Part shown: piece by piece, positions 11,658 through 22,712 of the stretch
Layout of the letters: each line of letters starts with the position of its first letter
How positions within the stretch are numbered: position 1 is the stretch's first letter
Assembly (NCBI GenBank): GCA_004352715.1
Contig: SCFE01000087.1
Span: 1,595,310 to 1,659,309, forward strand
Source: Hofstenia miamia
Taxonomy: Eukaryota; Xenacoelomorpha; Acoela
Direction of reading: 5' to 3'
Length of the DNA: 64,000 bases
Position numbers and translations under genes: made by a program
The notes under the pieces: generated by a model
Told to the model about the DNA's origin: nothing
The model's database searches: none
Seen by the model: only the letters and a program-made list of their open reading frames with translations

Positions 11658-12740
11658 CTAAGATTTCTTGAAGAAATCAATGGCTGTTGGAGGGTTGAGC
11701 GTCAAGATGTAATTAGCAGCAATCAAAGCACGATTGAAAAACGAGTGAAGGGAGCGATGTTTCTTGTGACGACGAATGGAAAAAGTGACAACATCAACAG
11801 AGCGAGTGGAGCGAGAATTAAAGAACTTAATGAAATTAAAAGGATCAAGATACAATTTGCGAGTGAGCAAGCAATTGAACAAGAGGAGATGACAGGCATG
11901 GAAGTAGAGTGACCGCGGGAGAGTAGAGAATTTAAGAAGAGCGTCTTTGTATGACCAGGGAGAGATCCATTTGAAGGCACGCTTCTGGAAACGTTCCATA
12001 GGAACGAGAAGGCCAACAACAGGGAGAAGCGTAGAGAAGAATGGCGCGAAGAATGAACTTGAACAAAGTAAGTTTCACAGCGGCCATTGAATTAAAGAGA
12101 AGATTGGGGGAGCTAGCTTTGTGGAGGCGCAAGGACACATTACCAGACCAATTTAAGTTTGCAGAAAGTTGAACTCCAAGATGAGAAAAGTTCACAGGGA
12201 GAGGCAGAACCACCAAAGTTGAAAATCGCAGTGTCATCAACGTACAGTAGACAGGATGAGTTGAGGACAGATTGAGGGAGGTACGCAACGAGGAAGAAGG
12301 GAAAAGCAAACACAGAACCTTGGGGAGCACACTAGGAACAAGAGCAGGAGAAGAAATAGACAAGTTTATTTTGACACACTGACGATGATTGGAAAGGTAA
12401 GACTGGAAGAGTTCGATGAAATCAGCATCAAAGCCAAATATACTTAATTTGTAAAAAATAATAGAATAAGGGAGCCGATCAAAAGCTGTAGAAATGTCAA
12501 GGAAGACAATTCAACAAACATCATTACGATCAGAGTGGAAATAGCAGTTTTCAATCAAAGTGAGCAAGCTAGTGATAGTAGAACGATCAGGAAGGTTACC
12601 ATGCTGAGAAGAGGAGATGAGGTGACGAATTTTAGGGAACACGTAACGAAAGACAAGGCGCACAAAGATGATTGGAAGGAGAGAAAGAATAGCTATTGGA
12701 CAATAAGAAGTGACTTAAGAGAAGGAAAGCTGATTTGATT
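11658..12740 (-). pseudogene. Reverse transcriptase of the 11-14 kb LINE, broken
   Basis: Minus-strand reading: PIAILSLLPIIFVRLVFRYV (motif 1), ISSSQHGNLPDRSTITSLL (motif 2, QxGF-like), IVFLDISTAFDRL (motif A with catalytic Asp, after one in-frame stop), QSYLSNHRQCVKIN, CAPQGSVFAF (GVPQGS block) and LLYVDDTAIFNFGG (motif C, YVDD, about 12234-12245, intact), LFSSWSSTFC, then frame changes. The post-RT part 11999-11658 reads MERFQKRAFKWISPW and continues as a 113-aa frame. The catalytic residues are present, but at least one stop and two or more frameshifts remain, so the copy cannot make a full protein. Confidence 0.85.
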
Positions 12741-13129
12741 TTAACAGTGGAGAGATCCAAGATGTTTTCAAGCAACGCGGAAAACGCTTAGAGGAGACTT
12801 GAGGAAGTTTCGTGAATTACAAAAGATCAGCAAGGACCATACAACTTGCAGGACATAGGCATGAGGGAAATATCATGGGTGTTGAAGACGAATCGGCGCG
12901 CAGGTTGCACGTGGACCAGGGCAGAGAGAGACAGGCATTGAAGAGATCAGCTTTCTCCAGATCTGAGTGAGCAGAAAGATGGTTCCATTTCAAGCTGGGG
13001 AGGTCAGGTTTGGAATAAAGGGAGCGCAAGAAATAATAAGAGATCCAGATGAGAAGCTGGGCAAAGGAGAGATTTTGTCGTGTTCCATGAAGTTGATGAC
13101 GTCTTCTGTGAGAGAAGAGAGTTATGAGA

Positions 13130-13690
13130 AAGATTCGAGTTTATTCAAGGAGGGTACAGTAAGGGATGAGAAATAGAAAGGGAGAGAAATACGCTTTTTC
13201 CGACGACGACCAATAAAGGATGAAATAACTTGGTGAAGGAAGCTGTGCCAGTCATTAGCAGAGAAAGAGTAATCAATAATGGGGAATGAAGAAGAGAGAG
13301 CAACATTAGAAATACAAGTTGACGAGAGAGAGAAAGTGATAGACTGATCATGAAAGTACTCAAGCATGGATGAAAAGGATTGTTGGAAGGAGGGTTGTAA
13401 ATACCGAGAAGAGAAACAATGTGATCACTGAGAACCATAGCAGAGCCGCAACAGAAATGAAATGAAAAAGATTCAAAGGAGAGGGGGTGGATTTCAGGTT
13501 AGGGCGACGTGAGGCAATGAGAATACCACCATGACGACCATTAGAGCGATCCATACGGGAGAGAACTTTATGTGCGGAGTTAGGAAAATCAACACTATCA
13601 GCAACAGAAGGCCAAAAAATTTGCGCTCAGCATCAGAGAGACGATAGTGTCGAATCAAAAGGCTATCTGGCCACACTTCAAGATCCATAA
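13130..13690 (-). pseudogene. Endonuclease domain of the 11-14 kb LINE, broken
   Basis: Minus-strand reading gives MDRSNGRHGGILIASR (about 13554-13507), the RxDRxxGRxGGVLIA block of LINE apurinic-type endonucleases, then in another frame VLSDHIVSLLGIYNPPSNNP (about 13438-13380), equivalent to the strand before the GDFN motif. A third frame carries EYFHDQSITFSLSSTCIS and IIDYSFSANDWHSFLHQ. The GDFN and SDHxxI catalytic blocks could not be read. Confidence 0.65.
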
Positions 13691-14290
13691 GAACATGATG
13701 AAACTCTTGATTACAGACGATATGGAAGAAGGCGAATGGAGAATCCTTATGTGGTGGAATGGGAAGGACGTCATCAAATTGGAGTGAGGAGCAATGGAAG
13801 TGATCAGCAACATCAGAAGCAGAAAAATAATTAGCAAAACGGGGATATAGATGTGAGCTTTACGAGGAGGATGAGGAAGAAAACTATTTGAAACAGCAGG
13901 CAGTTGACAGGAAGAACTAGTACCAAGGATGTGACGAGGGCGATGATTGCGGTGAGTGACAACACAGGAAATGGAGCAGTAGCAGGAGCAAAACGTGGAG
14001 CAGGATGATTGGGACGATTAGGAATGGTACGTGAGGCGGAAGCACTGTAGGAGAACATTTGAGTTTGAATGGACGAGACATCGGAGGGGAGTTTAGCAAG
14101 GAAGTCTGACAAGGATGACAAGGCAGCATTTGAAGGGCTGATGTTGGAAGACTGGTGTGAACAGGACAGGGAGGTGACAGCTTGGCGAAGCAGAGAGATA
14201 ATGGTATCTTTCTTTAAAGCACCAACCAAGCAAATTGGGCATCCGAAAGATTCTGAAGATCAGCAAGCGATACATCAGCCGCAGGCAAGA
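13690..14290 (-). pseudogene. ORF1-like region of the 11-14 kb LINE
   Basis: Upstream of the endonuclease the minus strand reads ADVSLADLQNLSDAQFAWLV, then after a shift TIISLLRQAVTSLSC and a Ser/Pro/Ala-rich stretch, then FSASDVADHFHCSSLQFDDV and RLSDAERKFFGLL. Order and composition fit an ORF1 (gag-like) product. I see no CCHC zinc knuckle. Assignment is by position, not by a diagnostic motif. Confidence 0.4.
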
Positions 14291-14337
14291 CTGAAATCTA
14301 ATTAAGGTTTATAATAAACAGGACTTTGTATATTTAT

Positions 14338-14598
14338 TTATATATATATANNNNNNNNNNNNNNNNNNNNNNNNNNNNNNNNNNNNNNNNNNNNNNNNNN
14401 NNNNNNNNNNNNNNNNNNNNNNNNNNNNNNNNNNNNNNNNNNNNNNNNNNNNNNNNNNNNNNNNNNNNNNNNNNNNNNNNNNNNNNNNNNNNNNNNNNNN
14501 NNNNNNNNNNNNNNNNNNNNNNNNNNNNNNNNNNNNNNNNNNNNNNNNNNNNNNNNNNNNNNNNNNNNNNNNNNNNNNNNNNNNNNNNNNNNNNNNNN

Positions 14599-14628
<30 letters not shown>
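14338..14628. repeat. (TA)n microsatellite with assembly gap
   Basis: Alternating TA on both sides of an N run (14351-14598). The open frames that span it are artefacts of the simple repeat. Confidence 0.95.
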
Positions 14629-14632
<4 letters not shown>

Positions 14633-14689
14633 AAGTAGAATTCACAAATATCGATTACAAGTCTCCTAATCAATGTTGATATAGGCGAA

Positions 14690-14966
14690 TATCGATATAT
14701 GCAAACTTGGAATTTCGAAGCAACTTTCTATTTGTTACTACAACCTATACGTTCTTACTGAAACAAGAATAGAACAAATATACAAAGAAGCACAAAAGCT
14801 TACCAAGCCTACCATCAGCTTTTTAGTTAAGACGGGGCTCCAAAAATGGCTGATAAATTTATTTGTGCTTCGAAAGTTATTTATGTCGATATATTCGAAT
14901 TTTCTTCTGAAATTGGTCAGATATTGGGTCGACATAGGTGAATTATCGATATGGGTGATATCGATA
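14690..14966. repeat. Cluster of three TATCGATA octamers
   Basis: The palindrome TATCGATA occurs at 14690-14697, 14944-14951 and 14959-14966, with partial versions (TCGATATA) between. In insects this octamer is the DREF site. Here no promoter is visible beside it, and a decayed repeat with palindromic ends explains it as well. Confidence 0.3.
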
Positions 14967-15067
14967 TAGTTCTATACGAATTTTTAATGCTAATTTGAAG
15001 TGTAAGGTAAATAAGGGAGTAATAGGCATGGCGATATTATTAAATTGTCAATATACGCAAATTGTAG

Positions 15068-15095
<28 letters not shown>
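15068..15095. repeat. (TA)n microsatellite
   Basis: Fourteen alternating TA units. Confidence 0.95.
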
Positions 15096-15098
<3 letters not shown>

Positions 15099-15831
15099 GA
15101 TATTCAAAAATTCATTGTGACAGACAGAATTGTGGTTGGTATGCAACTAGACATTTTAAAGTGTCACTTGAGATTGTAACAGATGGGTTCTATTTGGAAG
15201 TTTGTCTGAAAATATATAATGCACAATCGCAGCTCCATATCTTATCATAAATATTTAATAGAACATACTTGCTCATATAAACCACCGTCCACCAGTCTCG
15301 TTTAGAAAAAGCTAAGGTTTTTAAGAAGAATGTGTATGTACAATTTATCAGTTACAATTATATACAAAAATAAAAAAGGTTAAAATCAAATATCATTCGC
15401 TTCCAAAATACCAATTATGATGTCCAAAATAAGAGACGTCCAAATACTTCTAAAATTAATAATAAAAATGTAGTAAGCTTTCTTTTACTATGCAATAGCT
15501 AATACCAAGGATCAATGAAAAGCTAATTTTTTTTGCTCAAATTTTGATTTATCACTAAAACTTTCCAATTGAGGAAAATATTTGTGTAACAAATTCATAA
15601 AATCTATTTTATGTAGCCTTATTTTCTCTGGGGATGCATAGTAAGTTCGTATTCATACGAACAACTAATGGGATTTACTCGCTCAGTTACATAACATGAG
15701 GAAAAAAACTGCGCTTACTAATATATTAAAACATTTGAAAATAAACAACATAAAATAATGACCAGATTTTTCCATTAAAGGAAAAAATGCAAATATTGCG
15801 ACGTTTGCTTTTTATGCCTAAAATAAGATGT

Positions 15832-15851
15832 TGTGTTGCCTACGCAACACA
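15832..15851. repeat. 8-bp hairpin
   Basis: TGTGTTGC, loop CTAC, GCAACACA: a perfect palindrome in non-coding DNA. Confidence 0.6.
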
Positions 15852-17169
15852 CAACGGCAAGCCCGTAAACAATTCTAGCTCAAGATAATCGTTTGATAGA
15901 AACAAGCAAGGTCCATGGCTATAAAAACATGGCACTTCTTACCATCCTCTCCCCAATTAATTGGAATGTACGCACCTGCTCTAACCATTACGCAACCTTA
16001 TACATTTACACTAAAAGCCTCTGCAATAGGGGTTTGCGGGACTAAAATTTATTTGTCCCCAGTCGCATCTAGTCCAATTGAATTTTTGTCTTAATTCATT
16101 CCCATACCAGTCTGTCTGGTCATATGGTTCAACGACAAACTTTCTATTTTGAACAGAATTAGCAAAAATTCTGAGTAACATACGTAAGTTCGTGACACTA
16201 GTTTCTATATTTTGATCCAAAGGCTTTGTTATTGAAATATTTAGTACCAAGCCCTATTCCCATGGGATTGAATGGTCCTGTAGAACCTTAATGTGTGCAC
16301 ATACTCAGCAACAAATATAATTTAACTTACAGATGCAGGTACAAATATCCAAAAAAAATTCAGCACTTTCATTTCAGAAGTGCATCAGAAGGGGGAACTG
16401 GGAGGAACACCCCCCTCAAAAAAACGCAAATGCCTCCATTCTTCATGAAATGTATGTTTAAAAATTTGTAAAACATGTATATTAAGTATTGGTTTTACTG
16501 TTTGTCTGCAGGGATTAATCAATATTTAATTGAGTTTGCAATAATTGCAATATTTGGAAATTGATTAATCTATTGAATACTTTCAAAAATCGATAAATGT
16601 ACTGCTTAAAAAGAAAAATTGCCAATAATTGCCCATTATTAAAATACATTAAATAAGTGCTCAGTAGTATTAACATTTAAGATTCTTGCAGAAACTTATA
16701 ATCAAGTCCCATTCGAGAAGCATTTTTGTTCTGTGTAGCAAATCTGTATACAGTACTATTGGCTGTTGAATGCACTTGCTGTTTGATGATCTAAAAAAAT
16801 ATTATGCTTCTACCACCGAATTCTCCGTTTTTTGTACATTAAAGGCCTAACATGAATGTTATGTCACATCATTTTGATCCTCTGTCGGACACCTCACGTT
16901 GTGATGTCAAACATAAAAAACTGAACTATGATCCCAGGATTTAGATAAAGTGTCTATGACAGTACCAAATTTGCCCTTAGTGATTATGATTACTGGCAAC
17001 GTCTATTTTTTATTTTTCTAGAACAATTTCTTTTCATTGCTAATAGAAGCATGATTGTCTCTCACAGTGGTGAGTCTTTTTTGAAAAAGTTTTTATATGT
17101 TATGTATTGGTTTATATTAATATTAAACTAAATAATGTACTATGATTTTTAATCTATTATTTATATTCC

Positions 17170-17196
17170 AATTATTGCCAAAAGTTGGCAATAATT
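17170..17196. repeat. 12-bp perfect hairpin
   Basis: Arms AATTATTGCCAA and TTGGCAATAATT with loop AAG. No neighbouring gene. Confidence 0.7.
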
Positions 17197-17613
17197 TATA
17201 GTGTGAAGGGCCAAAATCGATTGATTTATTAAATTAGAAAAATCTATTTGCAGTTTTCCAACTAGTTAAGCGAAACTAGCAAAGAGAAATATAACCATTT
17301 TATGTGAAATGTTTATGAAATTATATTTTGCTAAAGTTAAAAAAATTGAACATGGTTTCTATATTCTTTAACTTGTATTGAAACTATATAGCAATGCTAA
17401 CAAAAATAATAGAGAAATAAATGTAACTAACGGTTCTTTGTGGCAACACAACCTTAATACGGAATGATTCTCAGTCCTGTCCTTTACTCTGTTAACAGAA
17501 ATTATAGTCGCAGATGGACCAATACTTTGCTGGGGTTTGACTGAGCTATTGGAAAAGATGGGTGAAATTGAAAAATAGACTTTTACAGAACAGTTGTAAT
17601 AAATTCACTGTTA

Positions 17614-17785
17614 GTAATTATTAGGAACCGGAAAAAGTTTTTAAAAGCAAGAATAAATCGTTTTAGGGTCATTATATTCATTTTCTTTCAGCAACTAAAT
17701 TAACTATTTTAGATGTATTTGAAAACTATATAGTGACTATATTCCGGGGTTTGCCAACAATTTCTTTCCGGTTCTTAGTAATTAC
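17614..17785. mobile_element. 172-bp MITE-like inverted-repeat element
   Basis: Ends GTAATTATTAGGAACCGGAAA (first 20 bases considered) at 17614 and its near-perfect inverse TTTCCGGTTCTTAGTAATTAC ending at 17785: about 21-bp terminal inverted repeats with two mismatches. No coding content. A target duplication is not obvious, so the superfamily is open. Confidence 0.6.
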
Positions 17786-18235
17786 AACATAAACACTTTT
17801 TATGATTGTTCCTTTTATTAGGTTGAAATTAATTTAGAAAAATATGAAGTGAAGAGTAAATAGTAAACCTTAAACACAGGCTGGAGTCCATTTTAAAGGA
17901 AAAACCGTTTTTCCACATTTACACCAAACTTTCTCCAAGCCCATTAGGAAATTTGAAAATATTGGGGCATGGTTAGGTCTATTGGAGACCATACCTTAAT
18001 GCAGTGTTGAAAATTTCTATTAAACCATATTGCTGTGGCTGAAGTTTTGGAAAGATTTACAAGTTTTCTTTGAAAATTTCGAATTTTTGAAAAATATTTA
18101 AATTGTCTCCATGCCTAATGTTCATGTATTTATAAGGTTTTGAGTCCATTGAAGCAACAAAAAACTTTGACTGTTCCTGAATATGTGCACGAATATCCCA
18201 AACCCATTGGGGCGTGCCGTGCGCAAAATCAGAGG

Positions 18236-18249
18236 TCGAGGGGCCTCGA
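18236..18249. repeat. GC-rich palindrome in AT-rich DNA
   Basis: TCGAGGGGCCTCGA lies in a locally GC-richer patch (about 18195-18310) that is open on both strands for 62 codons. No domain recognised in either frame. Confidence 0.3.
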
Positions 18250-19122
18250 TGAGACAGAGCCGTGTCACGAATTTAGAGCGAAACAGACAGAGGAGATTCT
18301 TCTCTATCACGTGATGATTTCCGATTGAGCATAGTTTTATAATAGTTTTTGAACTATAGGCGTTTAAAAATTTATTGTAAGATCATAAACATTTTTCAAA
18401 AAAAACCCATTCTGTTTACGGTTAATGTATTTTAGTGTTTGATTTTGTATAATGAAAATAAATTTCTTCAATTTCACATTAATATATACATAATTATAAC
18501 TATAATCAGCTTCCTAAAGAAAAACTTCAAATTTAGCATTAGGAACATCAAATATATGTATACTTCTCTACTACAACAAAATATTAAAATTCATAATTGA
18601 TAAAATATAGGTCGTATATTTTAAATTTTTATATTCATAGCGATGTTGCCCTAATTAGAACCAAATGTTTATGAAATTTACATGCTAGAAAAAGCGTTTT
18701 CTTTCATAATTTTTGCTGTGGGAATACTGTGGGCTGAGTTGTTAAAAATTTCTGTGGGCGGAGACATGACTGTGGGTATCGGTATGACTATGAAAAAGAA
18801 TAATAATGCATTAGTAAGAATTATCGTAAATCCTCGAGTATAAGTATAAACGTTTGACGTGCGGGTTATACATTCTGTCTAAAAGGTATATCTCTAAACT
18901 TCCAGGTTAATGTATATTTTAGAATACCCAAATGCTGAAAATAATTTATTCAACAATAAAAGACTAGGAAATATTCCATTTTCCATTTTGCCCTTCTCGA
19001 TGACAAGTTTCACACTATGTTTTGGCTGACTCGGTAATCGTGGTGAAATTATGTTTATTAAATGAATGGATAACGTATGTGGGAAAGACAAAATTAGTGT
19101 GGCATAGCAGATGCGGCTTATA

Positions 19123-21558
19123 GGGTAGAGCGGGGCAAGACGAAACCCCTAAGCATGTTTGGCTGTCATGCTAATTTAATGCATTCTTGAGTCAGTTATT
19201 ACTTCGCATCGTTAGTATACATTAACTAACCTATAATACTTAGATATGATACTCCAAATATTTCTTGTCTCTGGGAAATTTAAAGAAATCTAAAAGTACA
19301 TATTTCAAATTTGATAAAAAAACCAGCGCATTTACATTATAAATCGAGTTTAAAGAACGTTTTATTTTCACAAATATTATTTTCAACAATTAACATCATG
19401 CATAGTACTAATCAGTTTCACAGATATGACATGAATACACACCCTCGCAGGGGTGCAATTTTCATGGGCCCACATATCGCACTCAGCGCATTTGATCAAT
19501 TTTTCTTTACTTCGACTTGTTGAAAAGGGTTCCAAACAAACAACGCAGAACCATTCCACACTATCGTCGGAAGGAATATCAGTACCGGTAGAGAATTTGG
19601 CACGCTTAGAAGATATCTTTTTTTGTGGAACATTTTTTCCTCTGGCTTGCCTTTTCTTCTTATTTACTCTATCCATAGCCATATTTTTGAATGGAGACAA
19701 GGTTATTACTTCACTTGATTGAAGTCGCTTGGAGATAACCACCGGATGGTTGAGTAGACTACGTCCGATCGAAGCTTCAGCAATGTCTTTTACACTATCG
19801 TGTAATGTAGTAGTCGTAGTCATTGGGAAGTCTTCATTTTCACTTAGAAGCATAGATGAATTTGAGCAACAAGGAAGATTTTCATCGTTTTCATTTACTT
19901 CAAGCACACTTGAGGTTGAGGAACTGTGCTGATTTTCTTGATGCATTTCAATAATAAATTCATTATCAAATTTGTCATCTTGAAAAGGCCATAGACTAGT
20001 CACAGCGAATCCCTTCACAGCGGTTTGAATGGATGCACTTTTTTGATAAGCCTGATCAAATAAAGCAGCGATATCGAATGGTGTGATCCGCCTTCCTCGA
20101 TTAGATATCATGAAGTTAGCAACGGATGAAGAATAGGCACACTTGAATGAGCGAAAAAAACGTGCGATCTAGAGGCTGCATGCGATGTCTGCAGTGAGGA
20201 GGCAAGGTAATGATTGTAATGTGATTATTTCTGGCAAGATCAATTGCATCAACAGACATGTGATTATTGTGTCCATCCAAGATTATAAGACAGGGGTGCT
20301 CTCGAGTGGGATTCGCATAGGTAACAAAATGTTCAAGCTATGAAACAAATATCTCAGAATCTGTCCAACCATTAGATGTCACAAAACCAATAGAATTAGC
20401 AGGAGAACTTTTCATCAAATTAACATTCATTCGCTTCATCGGAAAAATGATTGCTGGAGGTATAAACGTACCTCAGCATTCGTACAGCAAATTATCGTTA
20501 TATTTTTTCCACGCTCACCACTGGTCACCTTCCTAACTTGTCTAACCCCCTTTGTTTCCACGATCTTTCCAGGGTTTACCAATGAGCTTATCCCCCTTTC
20601 GTCCATATTCCATACACTATGAGCTGTGAAATTACCATTCAATAAAATTTCTTTGTATAACATGAAGAACTTGTTCACACAATCTTAATTGAAGCCCTCA
20701 ATTCGATTGAGACTAGTTCCTGTTGGCGATCGCAACGATAAATCTGGATTCCTTCTCAAAAATCCAGCGACCCAGTCCTTGCCCGCTAAACGTAACTCTT
20801 TATTAAATGAATGTTTTATCTTCCACTTTTCTGCTAAGTCAAAAGCAAGACGTCTGAGCTCTCGTAATGTCAATCCATAGCATGACTTCTCCATCATTTT
20901 CACATAATCTTTCAGTTCACGCTCTAAATTTTCGCTAAAAACAGGTTTTTTGCAACCTAACTGAATTTTCCCGGGGTCGTTCACCTTCTTATCACGATGG
21001 TGTGCCAAGGTCCGAGGTGGTATCCCAAAGATTCCAGAGAGATAGATCCAAGCGATTTTCCATCTCCAAGTTCCGCAAGAGCTTTAGCTAATTGGACAAA
21101 ACCATAGTCCCCACAATTCGAAGTCCGTGTTCGGTTACGTACCATCTAAATATATATGTGTTATTTGAATATTTCATTGTGGGGCAATACGCCACACTAT
21201 GAGGCGTCTTGCCCCACTTTATCATTTGACTGTAAAATCCAGATTTGTTCGAAGTATGGCAATACCTGAAAAAATTAGTTTTGCCCTGTATTACATACAT
21301 AAAGGTACATTTCGAATCTCCTAAAACATCCATTGTAAGAGTTGATTGACACAATCGAAAAATTACATCAGATACATATTTTCTAGTCATGTAATAAATT
21401 CTTACCGCTAAGAGTGTCAAACAAATTCGAACTGGTGATGAAAATGGTTGATTCAATTAATTACATTCTGACATAAGATGACTTCACCTTGATTTATTCC
21501 TTGCCATATAGAGCCTAAGGGCTTCTTGCCCCACCCCGCGTCTTGCCCCGCTCTACTC
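19123..21558 (-). mobile_element. pogo-type (Tc1/mariner superfamily) transposon with TIRs and TA target
   Basis: Terminal inverted repeats GGGTAGAGCGGGGCAAGACG (from 19123) and GAGTAGAGCGGGGCAAGACG (inverse, ending 21558), flanked by TA at 19121-19122 and 21559-21560. More copies of the GGGGCAAGACGC-type motif lie inside the right end (about 21180-21220, 21520-21545), as subterminal repeats. Total 2436 bp, carrying one transposase gene on the minus strand. Confidence 0.9.
19408..21145 (-). pseudogene. pogo transposase with C-terminal PHD finger, recently broken
   Basis: Start ATG at 21145-21143 (MVRNRTRTSN). An N-terminal helix-turn-helix follows (ALAELGDGK, one frameshift, then [20 protein letters not shown]), then a CENP-B-type DNA-binding part ([29 protein letters not shown]). 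The DDE_1 domain shows WNMDERGI, LIILDGHNNHMS and HRMQPLDRTFF, so all three catalytic Asp are present. After a low-complexity Ser-rich linker and a basic stretch (KKKRQARGKNVPQKKISSKR) comes a PHD zinc finger: EWFCVVCLEPF, KCAECDMWAHENC, and after a frameshift VYSCHIC ending at the TAG at 19408-19410. Defects: TAA at 20685-20687, a frameshift near 20475, TAG at 20338-20340, plus the two shifts noted. Otherwise the gene is well preserved, so it died recently. Confidence 0.88.
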
Positions 21559-22433
21559 TACACCTGTGATCTTTGATGTTTGGGGGCGGCCTATACTCGA
21601 GGATTTACGGTAATTACTAGGCCTGTTATTTTTTAACTAAAAAATGCAAACTTTCACTTTAGAACAATTGACATTATTTACTTAGAAACACGTTTTTTTA
21701 CATATTTTAACTCAATGAAATTTGAAGTTTCTTGAGATTAATTGCTTTAAGGTATTTATTTAAGTTAATATTAAAGAAAAAGATAGTAAAATCATTTTTT
21801 GTAGTTGTAGTATACCATGGTTATATCAATTATATGGCATTTTTCGGAGCTCTTATGTAAAAGAGAATGGATCTTAAATTTTGACTTCATGGACTTATGA
21901 TGGACCTAGTAATTACAAACATTGAAATTTAGGGACTGACAAAGACAACTGTAACCCTATAAAATTGCTACATATCAACAGTTTATTAAAACTTCAATGG
22001 ACTTTGAGCATAAATTAAGAGTATTTAAATTTCATAATCATGACTATTGCGTTACAAACAAATAAATGCACATTATCTCGAATGGGTACACTTGCAAATC
22101 TGGATTTTTAAAAAATCTATAAGTAGCTAGTTTTTGCGAGGGTATTTGTGGCATCATTTTGTGTGCTGAATCAGCCATATAATTGTAACTGCATGATTAA
22201 TAGACCCTTTTTCTTAAAAATTTCCTGAGTTTTTCGATGTGCCATATCTTAGACCTTGGACAGAAATGCTCCAAGTTTTCATATTGTAAATATTGACCAG
22301 TGGGCTTGCATACAATACATACTCTTAAAATAAAATACCGATAGATTTTTTAGCAAACATAACACGATATTGGTATTTTTCTGCATTTTCAAAATACAGC
22401 AGTGTCGGTTTCGGTGTACCACCGGGACCTAGT

Positions 22434-22620
22434 CAGGGCGTACACAGGATTTTCTGACAGGGGTGGAAGGCAAAATCCCGAGAAAATTTTTGAAAATATT
22501 GAAAGACTCTACTTCATTAGTTTAGATTTGAAATTCTTGAATTTTTTTAGCGAAAATTTGTTGATATAGCTAAATCAAAATCAATTTTGAAAACACCATG
22601 TCCTCCCCTTTTCTGCGCAC
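22434..22620. mobile_element. Possible hAT-like MITE remnant
   Basis: Left part CAGGGCGTACACAGG followed by ACAGGGGTGG, and right part CTCCCCTTTTCTGCGCACGC, read inverted, resemble the CAGGGGCGTA(C)CCAG-type ends of hAT-derived MITEs. The arms match only loosely and no 8-bp duplication is clear. Confidence 0.3.
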
Positions 22621-22647
22621 GCGCACGCAACTGACGCATGTTCGTAT

Positions 22648-22712
22648 TCTTTTTTACCAGTTTCTAAAGTGTCACTATTTATCTGAATAAAGAATAGTTT
22701 ATCTCATCTTAT
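22648..22712 (+). mobile_element. LINE 3'-end scrap
   Basis: TTACCAGTTTCT...CTATTTATCTGAATAAAGAAT and then a degenerate TTATC run matches the last 65 bases of the LINE at 1326-3805 (TTACCAGTTATT...ATATTTATCTGAATAAAGAAT). It is an extremely 5'-truncated insertion of that family, keeping the inner half of its 3' hairpin. Confidence 0.65.

Larger units (their letters stand above)
11345..14300 (-). mobile_element. LINE retrotransposon with distinct base composition
   Basis: A third LINE, on the minus strand, in order 5' to 3' in its own sense: an ORF1-like part (14290-13690), an endonuclease (about 13690-13130), a reverse transcriptase (about 12740-12030) and a post-RT domain (12000-11660). A CAATAAAG signal lies near the 3' end at about 11370. 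The stretch is visibly richer in G+C than its surroundings, and the plus strand is strongly purine-rich, so the coding strand is pyrimidine-rich with many Ser, Pro and Leu codons. It abuts a (TA)n tract at the 5' side. Confidence 0.85.
15096..17613. other. Intergenic, no gene recognised
   Basis: AT-rich. The 79-codon minus frame at 16011-16250 has no recognisable motif. Two perfect hairpins are listed separately (15832-15851 and 17170-17196). AATTGCCAATAATTGCC near 16615 and the inverted AATTATTGCC at 17170, both with AATCGAT nearby, hint at a decayed inverted-repeat element of about 650 bp, but the arms are too weak to call. Confidence 0.4.
18819..21615. mobile_element. MITE with CTCGAGTAT ends, split by a pogo insertion
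   Basis: Left end (18819-18844) contains CGTAAATCCTCGAGTATAAG and the right end (21591-21615) contains its inverse, CTATACTCGAGGATTTACGG, about 24 bp with two mismatches. Removing the 2.4-kb pogo element between TA repeats leaves a non-coding element of about 360 bp. The left end is followed by GTGCGGG and the right is preceded by GGGGGCGG, so the repeats may continue imperfectly. The nested order shows the MITE is older than the pogo insertion. Confidence 0.65.

Noticed and set aside
12535-13176. Plus-strand charged frames at 12535-12738 and 12967-13176, and 14069-14305
   Set aside because: Antisense shadows of the minus-strand LINE; the high Lys/Glu/Arg content comes from its purine-rich complementary strand.
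14326-14679. Open frames of about 100 codons on both strands over the (TA)n tract
   Set aside because: They consist of the TA repeat and N bases; repeated Tyr-Ile codons are not a protein.
18122-18328. Overlapping 62-aa frames on both strands in a GC-richer patch
   Set aside because: No motif and no splice pairing; open on both strands, which points to composition rather than coding.
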